A stretch of 64,000 bases of DNA from Cichorium intybus (Eukaryota; Streptophyta; Magnoliopsida; Asterales; Asteraceae). Each line of letters begins with the position of its first letter. Position 1 is the first letter of the stretch. A program made the position numbers and the translations under genes. Shown here piece after piece: positions 15,801 to 29,207 of this stretch. The notes beneath the pieces are model-generated. The model saw only the letters and a list, made by a program, of their open reading frames with translations, was not told the DNA's origin and searched no databases. The stretch spans positions 46,275,941-46,339,940 of the forward strand of contig CM042012.1 in the NCBI GenBank assembly GCA_023525715.1, written 5' to 3'.

Positions 15801-17469
15801 GGATGAAGAACCAGCAATCAGAACAAATACCACCATACTACTTGGGAATCTGGCTACTCACCTTAATGACGGGGTTAGTAAAGTTTTTCACAAATATAAA
15901 TAAAAATTCCTGACCACAAAAAAATAAATATAAATAATTGAAACTGATGCATTCATTGGTTGTATATATTTCAGACACGTAAAAGAGTTTTGATTAATGC
16001 ATTCACTGTTCGTGCTTTGCGGGATACATTTCCTCCAGCCCGAGGAGCAGGTAAAATCATATTTTTCCATTTTATAATTTATTAATCATTTTATGTTTTA
16101 AACTTTATTAAGTTTAATAAATCAAAACATTTTGTTGGTGGCAGGTGTAATGGCTTTATGTGCAACTAGTGCTTATTATGATGCCCAAGAAATTGCTGTT
16201 CGTATTTTACCTAATGTTGTTGTACTTACCATAGATCCTGACAGGTTACTATTATTATTATTATTATTAATTATCTCCATAACCCAATTATTTTCATTTA
16301 CACCAACTTTGACCGATAGTTGACTTAATTTTCCGCAGTGATGTTCGGTCAAAGGCCTTCGAAGCCGTTGACCAGTTTTTGCAGATAGTGAAGCAGTACC
16401 ACCAAAAGGTATATTTAAATATGGATAAACACGAAACTATTATATATTTAAACACCAATGCTTTTTATAATTTTTTTTGTAGGTAAATAACGGAGATAAC
16501 ACCGACTTTACAAGCTCATCAATCCCAGGAAATTCAAGTATACTAGGGTATGCCTATCTGATTCCTCATCTTTTTCTTTTTTTATATTTTTCGTTGTGCA
16601 AGTAATTATATCATCATCATAAAAAATAATAATAAAATAAAGTTTTAATTACGTTTGTTGATTTGCAGATGGGCTATGAGCTCTTTATCTATGAAAGGAA
16701 AACCTTCGGAACATACTCCACATTTATCCGCAAGTTCCAGTGCACCTAACATCTCCAACATCCCCAATGCCACCTCAAGTACGTACCCTATTATTTCTAC
16801 TTTCAATTTCCAAAAATTTAAATAAAAATTGGTATTTATTAATAGTGGTAGCGGACATGCAAAGTACAACAATGGTGAGAGCATGTTCAACCGCTGACAT
16901 AGTTGACGAACCCGCACCCGTGTCACCCATTACATCAACCACTGACGGATGGGGCGAAGTTGAAAACGGTATTCTCGAAGACGAAGAAACCAATAACGAA
17001 AAAGACGGTTGGGACGATTTCATGCCACTTGAAGATCTAAACCCGCCACCTGCTCTTGCATCCATTCAAGCCGCTCAAAAACGACCCGTTACAGTTACAC
17101 ACACAAAACCACAAGGTACTTACTAATTACGTAATATACAAAAACCACAACTTATTTTCTTTGTTTCTTTTTTTTTTTGATATATGTTGTTATTGATTTA
17201 TTACAGTTCCGAATATGAGACCGAAACATGTGACGAAAAATGAAGATGAGGACTTGTGGGGTTCGGTTTCAGCGCATCCTCCGAAAGCAAGTTTGAAGAA
17301 GCCAAGTGGCGGGTTAATTGATACTGATGACCCGTGGGCCGCCATTGCAGCACCGCCACCAACCACCAGAGTGAAGCCGTTAGCTTCCGGAAGAGGCCGG
17401 GGGTCTAAACCCGCTTTACCGAAACTCGGTGCTCAAAGGATAAACCGAACGTCTTCAACTGGAGTTTGA
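12883..17469 (+). CDS. SCYL1: SCY1-like pseudokinase with HEAT repeats (SCYL1 / CTEXP type)
   Basis: SCYL1-family proteins are catalytically dead kinases with HEAT repeats that act in the cytoplasm in tRNA export and COPI/Golgi traffic. The model has 21 phase-consistent GT-AG exons: 12883-13008, 13554-13652, 13730-13881, 13970-14042, 14130-14252, 14329-14437, 14524-14603, 14723-14804, 14886-15025, 15099-15209, 15284-15400, 15489-15578, 15663-15716, 15799-15873, 15975-16050, 16145-16244, 16339-16408, 16483-16547, 16669-16778, 16846-17115 and 17207-17469. The product is 794 residues, close to the roughly 800 of Arabidopsis At2g40730 as I recall it. It opens MFKFLKDVVAGS and contains GRNGVKRLRTVRHPNILSFL. 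The HRD site is HGN (about 152-154) and the DFG site is FDV (173-175), so phosphotransfer is unlikely. HEAT-like repeats span about 320-520. The tail has acidic DxW motifs (EDLWGSV, DDPWAAI) and a basic Gly/Arg/Lys end. No human-SCYL1-like COPI tail is seen. The exon 19 donor choice is the least certain. Confidence 0.94.
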
Positions 17470-18216
17470 TATTTTAAAAGAGGATTTGAATATAGGGAAA
17501 AAGAGAAGGAAAGTATAGGAGGTATGTATATTAGTGTTATAATTACTATTTACTAATTCTTTTGGTTTGGGTGTGTTATAGAATTTAATTAGATGAGTTC
17601 GTTTTTTACGGTATTTTAATTGGCTTAAAACGCTTGTTTGTAACACCAATTTTTTTCGATTCTTTCAATCAAAGTGTGCATCATTTTATCATACATTTTA
17701 TTAAATATCATTTTACCTGTCTCCTTATATTTTGCACCCAACTTGTCTCTTCTATTGTTAACATTGATGAATGTTGTGAAAAATTCAATTGGAATTTGGA
17801 AAGTAAATTTAAATTGATGATTTAGTCTTTATTCAGATGGCTTATTCAATCCTTCCAAACTGACCTTATGTAACACTTTATACATATAGACTTAATGAGG
17901 AAAAATAATTCTTAATAAGGAAAAAAAGAAAACAATGCCGACTGTAATAATTAGATGAGTTCATTACTCACCCAATTTTACCTGGCCTACATACTTGATT
18001 TGTAACACCAATTGTTATCTATTTAATCCAACCAAAATGTGCCGTCATTTTATAGTGAATATTTTATAGATATTATTTATACATATAAAGTATTTTTTTC
18101 CACACATCTTATAAGAAAAAGAAAAACATTGCCCAAGTGAAAGACGGGGATATACATAAAGTATTTTTTCCGATTTATTAACCCCCTTTTGACCATCTCC
18201 TCCAGCACATAATATA
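17470..18216. other. 3' flank of the pseudokinase gene, no other gene seen
   Basis: The 3' untranslated region and AT-rich intergenic sequence. A stretch beginning 'taattagatgagtt' near 17586 has a partial echo near 17949 ('ttagatgagttcatt ... tttgtaacaccaatt'). This suggests a small ancient duplication of the terminator region. Confidence 0.4.
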
Positions 18217-18224
18217 CTTTTCTG

Positions 18225-19531
18225 TAGGGGTGTAAATGAGCCGAGCCGAGCCCGAACATACCCAAGCTCGGCTCGAGCTCGTTTAAGTTCATGGGGGCTC
18301 GAGCTCGAGCTCGGCTCGTTTCGAGTACAATTTCAAAGCTCGAGCTCGGCTCACGGGAAAATTTACATACTCGAGCTCGGCTCGGCTAAGCTCGTTTATC
18401 AGGCGAGCCCAAATGAGCTTAGGCTTGGCTCGAGTTCGTTTATGGTTTTTAAGCTCGTTTAACCATTTATCATACTACATTCCATTCAAGCATTGTTTTG
18501 AAAACCGGACCAGCCGGTTATACCGGGAACCGGTCTAGCTACCGGTTTTTATATGCTTCAAAACCGTTTTGTAAACGAACCGTCCGGTTCACTAAAAAAT
18601 CGGTTAAACCGGTACGGTTTATACTCAAAACCGGTTTAGAATTGAAAATATTATAGACTATAAAAAAGAATAACGTGGGCCTGCTTTTAAAAAGCCAATA
18701 GAGTTACCCACTTCTTTCTTCAAAGCGATGTGGTACCAAGGCTCTGTCTGTAAGAGAAGCATTGCCACATTCATTTTATAATGAGAAAAACCACAGACTT
18801 TTCTATCTATTTCCGATGTGGGATGTGAGTTATGCTTTAACTTTCATGCTTTGAATTGAAAGTTGTAAATTGTCTACTTCTTCTGTTAAGTGTCAAATGC
18901 CAAGCTACGATATGATTTCTTCATTGTTTGAGCATTACGTTTTGCTTTTTTAGATAAAATAGAAATTCAGATCTTAACTATTTACCTATTGGTAACAAAA
19001 CATAAGATTTATGATATTCATTTTGATTTTAATTAACATGTTTTCTTGTCTAATTAAATTATATTCCAATATAAGTATTATTCAAATAGGTTTATTTCAA
19101 TATATGTTAAATTAAGTATTGCATTGTTTAAGATTACAACAGTGTCTTTTAAAACACTTGCAAATTATATACTCATTCGTTTAATTAAACATCTTGATAG
19201 ATTTTGCTTAACAATTTACAACTTAAGATTAAGCACAAATAGAACGCCACAAAGCACAAACATTAGCACAAACATTAACAAACATTAGCACAAACATTAG
19301 CAATCTTGCAAATTACATGCACATACACATGAACATACATATACACATACATATATAGGCTCGTTTAGGCTCGTGAGCCTAATCGAGCTTAAAAGCATAA
19401 GCTCGGGCTCGGCTCGTTTAATAAACGAGTCTTCATGGTGAGCTCGAGCTCGTTTAACTCGAGCTCGAGTCGAGTTTTTAACGAGTCGATCCCGAGTAGC
19501 TCACGAGTAGCTCGGCTCACTTGCACCCCTA
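18225..19531. mobile_element. hAT-type element filled with GAGCTC/GGCTCG repeats (copy A)
   Basis: A 1307-bp element with termini TAGGGGTGTAAATGAGCC and, on the other strand, TAGGGGTGCAAGTGAGCC. It is flanked by a perfect 8-bp duplication CTTTTCTG (18217-18224 and 19532-19539). An 8-bp duplication with TAGGG-type termini fits hAT. Both subterminal zones are dense GAGCTCGAGCTCG and GGCTCG self-repeats. At 18488-18665 a second repeat block built of CCGGTT motifs is nested inside. The middle (18670-19340) is unique, AT-rich and without a transposase frame. 'acaaacattagca' is repeated near 19258-19300. Confidence 0.8.
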
Positions 19532-19741
19532 CTTTTCTGCAATAAAATGGTATAGAAAATAGTGGAAATAGTGACTACCTCCAGTCCGTTACACCATTTT
19601 ACACCAAAATTATATTTCTGGTATATTTCATTTTTATAACTTGTATAAATTCTTCTGTGCATTAACTTTTTATGAATTTCTATTACATCTTTTTTTGATA
19701 CAAAAATATTATAATATTTGAATAAATTCAAAACATGTGTA

Positions 19742-19925
19742 ACCGGTCATTTTACACACATTAATATTTAAATATATGAAATAATATAATTAAGAAAAAT
19801 GGAAAAGATCAAAACAGCGATAAACCCGTCATTTTACACACATTAATATTTAAATATATGAAATAATATAATTAAGAAAAGTGGAAAAGACCAAAACAGC
19901 GATAAACCAATCATTTTACACACAT
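19742..19925. repeat. tandem repeat, period 82 bp, about 2.2 copies
   Basis: Units anchored on 'tcattttacacaca' start at 19747, 19829 and 19911, exactly 82 bp apart, with only a few differences between units. Non-coding. Confidence 0.9.
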
Positions 19926-20082
19926 TTAATATAGGAGCAGTGAAAGTAACACTTAAAAGGACCAACCGTGATATATTTTGAAACCATAAAAATAATCCGT
20001 ATAGATTTTTTAAAACGTAAACTAAAACTTCAAGAAAATGTAAACCACAAAAACAACCACCGTAATTTACTCTATTTTTAAA

Positions 20083-21390
20083 GGGAAAATGACACTATAG
20101 CCCAACGATGTTTCTGTCTTTGCTTTAAAATGTCTCTATACTATTTTTCTTGCCTTCTAGGGGAATAAAGTCATGATAGACCTGTTCATAGAGTCCCTTA
20201 ACCCTTTACAACCGGTTTATGGGTTTGATATGGATACGTGGCATCTGGTTTAGGGTTGGGTATGCATACGTGGGTATTAATGTCTGATCCGGTCCGTTTG
20301 TGCTGCGATCAATCTAATTTGACATTTTAAGTCATATTTTTCAATTAATAAATGCATTTTCTTAATTTCCGCCATTTCTTCTCTGTCTTTTGATTTTGAA
20401 GGATCGAAGAAACCAGCTACGATTACGAGATTGACGAGTGATCGGAGTCGCTTGTTTTCTCCGTACCACTTCGAGATTTTTAGGGTTTTGCAGCTCTCGA
20501 GTCCCCTGGGAAGCTAAAGGTGAGGAACTTCCCGTTACAAATTGGATCGAGATGGCAAAATCTACGAGCATAAAGTCGATAAGGTTTACTCATTTGCGTC
20601 TGGTTCCAAGGTACTTCCCATTACAAACTGGATCGAAGCTCCTATTTTCAATAAAGTTTACTCAATTGGGTGTGGTTCCAATCGTTTACTCATTTGGGTT
20701 TGGTTCTAATTTCTGGTTCCAATCCATATTGTTCATGTTTACGCTGGCCATGAGACATGTGGTCGCACTCGATTCGTAATTCCAATCCACCCTTCTCATT
20801 CCGGTACTCACCATCTTCAATAAACTTAACGATTCCATAATCAGGTTTTAGGTTTACACATGGGGAAAAGGCTACTATGGTGCACTTGACATGGTGATGA
20901 GATCGATAAGACCACACAATCGGGTTTTAGGTTTACACATGGGTTTTGTTACAGGTTTGTGAAATTTCTTGCAGATTATATGTTTTTTTGGTTACAGGTT
21001 TGTGCGAGCAAGAGGAAGACGTTTGTGTTGGTGGATAATGGATGTTTATATGGATTTGGATGGATGGGATTTGGGAGTTTAGGGTTTCCTGATATGGGTG
21101 TATCAGATAAAGTATTGGCGAACTCATTTGTGCAAGTTGAAGAACGATTTCAACATCTTGAAGACGTGGAAGCTGATTAGGCATGACCTGGAAGATGACT
21201 AGGGATGGTTTTGCAGTTGAGTAACAAGTTTAACCGGATGACCCCTTCATTTGGGGGTCAAGGGTGTTTTAAACCCTAAATTATAGAGTTCATTCTCTTA
21301 CAAAGCAAAAAAAAAAAAAAAAAAAAAAAAACGTTAGGGACCTTTTAAAACAAAATGCAAAACGTCATTGGGCTACAGTGTCATTTTCCC
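20083..21390 (+). mobile_element. Pack-MULE carrying RCC1-family gene fragments
   Basis: A 1308-bp Mutator-like element. The left end GGGAAAATGACACTATAGCC and the right end (other strand) GGGAAAATGACACTGTAGCC are near-perfect inverted repeats that stay recognisable for about 60 bp. A perfect 9-bp target duplication ATTTTTAAA flanks it (20074-20082 and 21391-21399), as expected for MULEs. There is no transposase. The interior holds pieces of a cellular RCC1-repeat gene, so it is a Pack-MULE. A 25-base poly-A run near 21307 lies inside the right end. Confidence 0.85.
20600..21180 (+). pseudogene. captured RCC1-repeat gene fragments inside the MULE
   Basis: The best piece (about 20999-21180) reads VCASKRKTFVLVDNGCLYGF, then GWMGFGSLGFPDMGVSDKVL, and ends with a stop after a changed tail. 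This matches a repeat of plant RCC1/UVR8-like proteins of the At3g26100 type as I recall it. An earlier piece (about 20685-20779) reads VYSFGFGSNF and later HVVALDS, which are RCC1 blade motifs from the preceding repeats. A splice-acceptor-like 'ttggttacag' precedes the best piece, so the captured copy was probably genomic DNA. The phrase 'gtttactcatttg' is also repeated locally. Frames do not join into one protein, so it is treated as a non-functional capture. Confidence 0.7.
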
Positions 21391-21508
21391 ATTTTTAAAT
21401 TATATTATTTAATTTTCAATTCCTCTGTCTTTTGATAAAAACATACTTTTTGAAAATAAGATAAAAAAGTTTAGTTTTCTCCTTAATTCATAATTGTACT
21501 ATCAAGAT

Positions 21509-22035
21509 TAGGACCGTAAACGAACCAAACGTTCAGCGAATCGTTCGTGAATTGTTCGGCGGGAAGTTCGTTTATGTTCGTTTAATTATAAATGAACGAA
21601 CATGAACACAAATTCCTGTTCGTTTAGTTAAACGAACGAACATGAACAATGGTCCCGTTCGTTCAATTATGTTCGTGAACGTTCGTTTATGTTGTTTGTT
21701 TATATTTGTTGAAGTTTGATCATTTAACTTCATTTTATGTTCATATGTATTCCATTATATTTGATTAAATTACAATATTATGTGTTCGTTTATATTCATA
21801 TATATTCAATTGTGTTAATTTATCTCTGTTCGTTTATGTTTGTTCGTTTATGTTCGTTTAGTATGTTCATGAACATAAACGAACGAACATGAACAAGATA
21901 TATGTTAAATAAACGAACATGAACAAGAAAACTCGTTCGATTATTCGTTCATGGTCGTTCGTTTGTTCAGTTAACTTACATGAACGAACATGATCAAGCC
22001 CCCGTTCGTGTTTGTTCGGTTCGTTTACAGCCCTA
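21509..22035. mobile_element. hAT-type element filled with GTTCGTTTA repeats (copy B)
   Basis: A 527-bp element with termini TAGGACCGTAAACGAACC and (other strand) TAGGGCTGTAAACGAACC. A perfect 8-bp duplication ATCAAGAT flanks it (21501-21508 and 22036-22043). Nearly the whole body is made of GTTCGTTTATGTTC and its complement AACGAACATGAAC. It is the same subfamily and orientation as the copy at 45610-46111. Confidence 0.85.
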
Positions 22036-22043
22036 ATCAAGAT

Positions 22044-24268
22044 TCATCAACATAAAAAATTTACACTAATATTTAATTATGCTCTCATGATTCTTGAATA
22101 AAAAAAATTAATCATAACTTTAAGATAAAAACTAAAGTAAAAAACATAAGATATCTTTTGGCCATCCCAATGGACCAACTAAACCGTGAGAAAACGATAA
22201 AACGTGCTCCAATCGACCAATAAATTCAATATAATTTGGGTGGGATATAATAGCAGCCTCCATATTTGGTGGGACAGTATTTTCATCACATCAAAATCAA
22301 TTTTTAATTTTGAATACTATTTTAGTTATTATTTTTTATAACTATTATAATTATTGCATTAGAAGTTAAATATTAAAATATATTTTAGTGTAAATAATTA
22401 GTATAGTGTTGATCCACACCAGTTTGGTGTTTGGTGGTACCGTTACATATACATCGTGGTTGGAGTGATATTGTGAGAAATTTAAATAGTAAAGGTAGAG
22501 CGAGAAATTATAAATTACAACTAATGTGTGTTACTCAATATACCAATTGGGCATATATAGAAGAACATCAGCGAGATCCTATACATATGGGATAAATCAC
22601 AAAAAAGTTAAAAGATAACCATAAACCTAATAAGAATCGAAAAGCTCGGTCCCAAGTGATTTTTGAAAATGTCGGAGACTTGATCTTTGGCACTGATGTA
22701 GGATGGTTTTACATGATGAGACTTGACTCTTTCATAGATAAAATGGTATGCTTATGGAAAACTAGATTATTTGTAATATGGAGTGTCTAACACTGCCATC
22801 TTAAAATGTTTTATAGTAAAAGTATTTATGGTTTTAAAATGCCCAAGTATCAAATACGCAGAAATTTGGTCCCAAAAGTTTAAGTTTCCAAAATAGTTTT
22901 TGATTAAAAAAATGCGAGAGCATTACTGATGCAAACTCAGACTCCAAAGAGATTCCAAGGGTGCTCACTGTGATCCGCTTCGAACAAAGTCTGCAATCAC
23001 ACTCACAAGAAAGAGATAAACGTCAGCCGTCTAACGGGAGGAGATCCCGGGAGAACGCTCCGACAATCAAGTCAGTCTCCTGCAATGGTGGATATGGATA
23101 CAATAAGATTATGAATGCGGATTCAAGAAAGCGATCTCTTTACCGTTTGCCTTGTGAGGGCATTTATATGTGTGACAGGTCTCGCTTTTGATTGTATCAG
23201 GTGAAGGAAGTGGTGCGCGCACGATTTCTGCCATGTACGTATTCCGTACTATCTGATCGATATGTTGCGGCGTATGTTCCATGACGGATCACTGTTGGTG
23301 CGCGATCCTTCGTGCTTTCGGGCTGGATCATTAGCTGAACCAACCGACCTCTCTTAGTCTAAGGAACGAGACTGGTTCATGGTATATGGCGGCCGCGCCT
23401 AGAAACGGGTTGGAGTGCCTAGCATATGGCATGCTATAATATTTATCTTTATTTAACCAATGATCCAACCTAATTTAAGACCCATCTAATAATTTATCAT
23501 ATAAATAAAATCAGCCTATTTATTTATCTAAACCAACTAAATTAAAATTTGGTCCGTTTAACTAATTTGGTCTTACAAATAGACCCCTTAAATAATGATC
23601 CAACACCCAACTAATAATTCATCATGTAAACAAAATTAGCCAATTAATTCATCTAAGCCAACTAAAGTGAAATTGGTCAATTTAACTATTTGATCTTACA
23701 AATAATCTCCCTTAGATACTAATCGTATTTAAATCCAACAATTCCCATGCTAGCCTAATTATTTTTATATTAATTCGTACAATAATTATCAACAAAATAT
23801 TCTTTTTTCTTTTAAATATTACAAGAAGTTAAAACCATTATTATATAATATGTGAAGTTGGCTCTAGCCCGTCAAAGAGATAAAGGATTAAAGGGTACAT
23901 GTGACAATTAGGTATTGTCCTCCTAGTCCCTAGATGTAATAATTAAAATCAAGTCGCACGAATAATTTTAATTCGTTTACGATCTTTAAAACACCAAGGT
24001 CCAATAACGTAGGACAATAAAATAACATATTCAACCTATTTAATATGCCAATCGGCCCATAAATTATTCAGCCTACTATAGGCCTCTTTATCAAATTAAT
24101 CAGCCTACTATAGGTCTATTTATCAAATTTATATGATTGATTTATTAATAAACTCCTTTAATATGTATAGGTCTATACATGTATCATGTATGGGTTTGAT
24201 CCTTTTAAAATATATGTTCCATCAATTGAGTTTTTCTTTTTGATGTAATACTTGATTTATTTTTATAA
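22044..24268. other. intergenic; GC-richer block of unknown origin at 22960-23420
   Basis: Mostly AT-rich without genes. The 22960-23420 block is clearly richer in G+C than its surroundings ('ggaggagatcccgggagaac', 'tggcggccgcgcc') and has CpG-rich phrases of the kind found in plant LTRs, but no LTR ends or target duplication could be defined. The 76-residue frame there has no known domain. At 23520-23700 'aattggtc', 'aaccaactaaa' and 'tcatctaa' phrases recur in a degenerate duplication. Confidence 0.35.
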
Positions 24269-25050
24269 TTAGTGGGCAACCCGTGCTATGTACGGGTCGG
24301 GGAGAAAACTTGCGTATTGAGTTTGTAGATTTAATTACCCTCACATAGTCCTTAAAGATCTTTTTTTGAAACCCGCAACACACAACAAGCAATTGACATA
24401 CACAAACTTTCCTAAATATAAAAATTTAATTCTAAATTATCCAAATAAATTAATAAATTTGACACAAATATGAATAACGGACATATAATGAACAATTGTC
24501 GTTTTAGATTCCAACCCATGGTGTTTTATTTTGATTCTAGTTGATATTATTTCGATCCTCGAAAATATAAAAGTCGTGCTATGCACGGGTTAGGGAAAAA
24601 ATCTACGTGTTCAATTCTTACTTTTACCTTTCTTCATTTTTGCTTTAAAACGAGATTTCAGTAAATTCTGTAAAATTTCTTACCTGCCATTAGTTTTTAG
24701 CAATAACACACCCACATATGCTTCAAAAGCCTGAAATGAGAAATAACCACAAAACTATTTGAGAGTTTCATAATTCAAAGAAGCATAATTAACATTCCAA
24801 GTTTTTTTTTGAAAATGAAGCTGATTAGAAAATAAATAATAAATCACCTGCAAAACAAAAAGTATGGGCAATAAAATCCATAGTTGACCTTTTACTCCAA
24901 CAGTTTCTCCCCACACAACATCCATTCTTCTAGCCTGCAATCAACAACATATCACCTCTCGATTACCAGCATCACCCAAGTATACAAGAAGGTCAAGCGC
25001 ACGTCCCACTGATACTCAATCATTGTATATAATCTTTTAGTAAGGGCTAA

Positions 25051-25273
25051 ATGCAAGAAATAGCAATGTACTTTCATATATTTGTGTATTATAGCGTCCT
25101 ACTTTCATTTGTTTTTCTGTTATAGAATTGTACTTCTGTATGTTTCTTATTATAACATTGGAAATTGCTTTGTGTTTAAATGGCATTGCAATAATTTGGG
25201 TTGTAGTAGGGAAATATGGAAGTAAGATTCTATAACGAACACATAAATGAAAGCACATTGCATTTTCTTGCAT
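25051..25273. mobile_element. MITE with TAA target duplication
   Basis: A 223-bp element. The left end ATGCAAGAAATAGCAATGTA and the right end on the other strand ATGCAAGAAAATGCAATGTG form inverted repeats extending through CTTTCAT. TAA occurs on both sides (25048-25050 and 25274-25276). Non-coding. Confidence 0.7.
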
Positions 25274-25489
25274 TAAAACCGAAAATTAATAATGACTACA
25301 TACCTCCTAACATCAAGTGTAACAAATGGAATTAAGCTTTCGGAAAGAAGCTGGGCAATGATCTGAAAGAACCAGAAAGTTAAAAATCATATATTAAAAA
25401 ACTACCACATAAAATAGCCACAAATGAAAATTACAAATTGCAAACGGTAAAAATAATTTATTAAAGTAGCGTCCTACTTTTTTTTTTCT

Positions 25490-25840
25490 ACTCTTTGGTC
25501 CCTGTGCTTTACACAAAATTACAGTTTTGGACCTAGTTTTGAAAATCTTGTACCGGTGGTCCATGTGGTTTCCAAATCTTTCACTTTTGCTCCCTGTGGT
25601 TTTCAAATCTTTCACTTTTGGACCCTGTGGTTTCCAAATCTTTACCTTTTGGTCCGTCCCTCTGTTACCGTTTGTGTAAGTCATAGGAACCGATTCCGAA
25701 AGTGAAAGATTTGGAAACCATAGGGACCAAAAGTGAAAGATTTGGAAGCCATAGAGATCATTAGTGGAAGATTTCAAAAGTTGGACTAAAACTGCAATTT
25801 GCTGTAAACCACAGGGATCCAAACTGTAATTTACTCCAAA
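25490..25840. repeat. foldback repeat built on 'ggtccctgtggtttccaaat'
   Basis: The left half carries about four copies of a 'ccctgtggtttccaaatctttcactttt' phrase. The right half carries the same phrase in reverse complement ('gaaagatttggaaaccatag'), so the block can fold back on itself. The open frame across it (25394-25822, minus) only reflects the internal repeat (FQIFHFWSLWF) and is not a gene. Confidence 0.7.
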
Positions 25841-26120
25841 ATTAATTATTTTGGTAACTTCAGTTTTAACAGTTTTATAACAGTTTTCGAAAGTTGGATG
25901 TTTTCAATAACAATCCTTAAATTCCAAAAACTAAATTAGAAACAAAGAACAAAAGGACGTTGCTATTTAAAGTACAATTGAGATCATATTTTCTTTCCAC
26001 TTTTGTCCTATTGAGTCTATTAAATACCTCATTTATTCGCTTTTCCACCCTCACAGTGCGCAACTGAACACAAAACCGCAAAGTACATTGCTATTTTAAG
26101 TATCTTTGTTCTGTTTTTGA

Positions 26121-26786
<666 letters not shown>

Positions 26787-28446
26787 TATAATTTCGACAC
26801 TCACTGATCACTCTCACACTGCCACTTACTCAACTATTGAATAATTACAGTTTCAGTCCCTGTACCTTTAATTAATTAACTTAATCCTCAAATTAAATCC
26901 AATTAATTCCAGATTAATTCCTAATTAATTAATATAGTTTCTAATAATGTATAGAAATCTGACATATTATAAAAAAGTAAAGCACAAAGAAAGACAATTT
27001 AGAAATCCGATCCATTTAGATAAATGAATAGAAGGGAGGTGAACAATGATGTGGACCTTCTCAATGTGTTGTAAACCACTCAACATCATTGGTGTTTTGA
27101 GGTGGTAAAATGATTCAAAACGATGGTCACAGTCACATTCTCATTTCGAAATAAAAATTGCACAAAATAAAATGACCATGAAAAAGAATTAACCTGCTGA
27201 TACAAATCCAATCTTGAACGCCTCATCTTCAACAAATCCCAAGTGTCATCAACTTCACACAAACTCCCCTGTTTTGCATAGAAATCCACAATGTTAAAAA
27301 CATATGTTAAAAGAAGGCTGCAAATGTAGTGAAAGGAGCTTTAGAGTACGAATTATTTCTTCAAAAGGCTCAAGATAGTGGAATGGGTTCTAGTTTCCTG
27401 CAATATATTAAAAAAACAAAAGAAATGAGAAGTTTTAGCAAGGGTTCTAAGAGAGACCGGTGGATAGAGACAACCTCGCGATCTCTTTCAAGGATAAATA
27501 TAGACAGAAAAAGTTCCGATAAATGCACTACAGACAACATATTTCTCTTCCTATAAATGACAGGGGTGAAATCGACTACAAAACAACTGAGAGAGAGCAC
27601 GGTAGAAACTATAAACCTTAGTCTCATCTTTCTCAAGACATGTGGAGGCAGCGGTGGATGACTTTTCATTGTAGTGGTGAGTGTCCTAAGATACTTGCCA
27701 AATCTCAAATTAAAAGAGATGCTACCTAACAAAACCCACATTAATGGAAATAAAACAAAAAAGGGAAAATTCCTACCTATTCAAACAATCCATCTTCGTC
27801 GTCGAAGTGAGAAATACAGATGGACCATTTTTTGCTTACCGATTCAACATACAACTTAATCTTAGGGCTCCTTCACCTCAGTTTGATTATAGTTGTGGAT
27901 GGTTTCTTGCACAAAAGGTCCTCTAGGGCTCAGAAAGCTCAACTTTTTCAAATTACAGAAGCAAAACAAACCCTAATTTTTCCACAAGGCAGCTTCGAGT
28001 GGGAGGGAAGATGGAATTGGAGGTGGATGTACTAAACAGGAGGCAGTGTAGAAGACGTAAAATCAAGAAAGATTTTGAAATTACAGAAGCGGTGTAGAAT
28101 ACGTTCGAGAAGACGTAAAATCGAGATGTTCGAAGCGACGGCGTGGCAGAGGTTTTGGGGAAGATGGGGAGAAGACGTAGGGGTATAGGGGTGGTGGAGA
28201 TGTAGGAGAAGACGGAGGCTATGGTGAAGAACAGAAGAGGGGTGGCGGAGAGGATGAAGCGGTGAGTGAATGAAGCGGTGGGAGAATGATCACGAAGAAA
28301 CCAACGACATATGAAATCCAGATCCACAAAGATCCGACAAAGAATCAAACGGATCCACAATGATCCGCGTGACACCAAAAAAAACCACGCAAAAAAAAAA
28401 CGTTACATGAACTAAGCAAAATCACGGGAATTAAACATATATATAA

Positions 28447-29024
28447 ATTGGTTAAATCTGAAAAGATGGAAATCAACGTACTCGTTTTTATTATTATTAT
28501 TTTTCATTGGGTTTATTCAAATGTGTTAATTACTTATAAGGGTAATGAATTTTTCTCCGTACACATACTATTACACCTCATTTTAAACGACTACATGAAT
28601 ATTACCGGATATTACACGCCATTATCGTTAATGAATTAGGGCACAACCCCTCTTCTTTCCTTAATTACCTTCGGTTTCTTCCCCAACCTGCTTCTTCATT
28701 CTATAACCAAGTTGATATCTTCCCCAAACATTCAAAGAATTCAACAAACAATTTTCAATACAAGTGCGATGTCAAATGAAAATGCATTACAAATTTTCAT
28801 TGTGTGAAACTACATTACAACTAAGGTCTTAAACACATGGTACATTGCAAAGTCTCAAATTTCTGAATTCGTCAAACTGCATTTCATTATACCTTCTGTA
28901 TTACAGTTGTAAACATCACATCAACTTCATTACAACAAAGGTCTTAAACATATACATGCCAATCAAAGTAAGGTCTTAAACACACACATGACAAAAAAAA
29001 TTCCACTCTATGCCTAAAAAGGTA
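28447..29024. other. intergenic, no gene recognised
   Basis: AT-rich sequence. Between 28770 and 28990 the phrases 'cattacaa', 'aggtcttaaacacat' and 'ttcaattc' recur at irregular spacing, suggesting decayed repeats. It flanks the coding-like relic at 29025-29207. Confidence 0.35.
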
Positions 29025-29207
29025 TTACTTAATTTCATCCAAGTCTTTCCTCACACCCAAAACCCTAACATCAAATTTTTTCTTGTAAGTATACAATTCA
29101 ATTTTCACAGCTTCGAGTTCTATTATCTTACCCTTGAGCTCCACTAGTTCTATTATCTTACCCTCCAGCTTCACATCATCAAGTTCTTCTATTATCTTAC
29201 CCTTCAG
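29025..29207 (-). pseudogene. coding-like fragment with three KGKIIEL repeats
   Basis: One minus-strand frame of about 60 codons is open and protein-like: it has LKGKIIEELDDVK, LEGKIIELVE and LKGKIIELEAVK in tandem, then KKKFDVRVLGVRKDLDEIK and a stop. The pattern is a charged, probably coiled-coil C-terminus. An in-frame TGA lies two codons upstream and no ATG is available, so this is a truncated relic. Similar Lys/Glu-rich tails occur in some plant transposon-associated zinc-finger proteins, but the identity is not established. Confidence 0.45.

Noticed and set aside
25394..25822. 142-residue minus-strand open frame
   Set aside because: The translation is an internal repeat of FQIFHFWSLWF-type words from a foldback DNA repeat; no domain or gene context.
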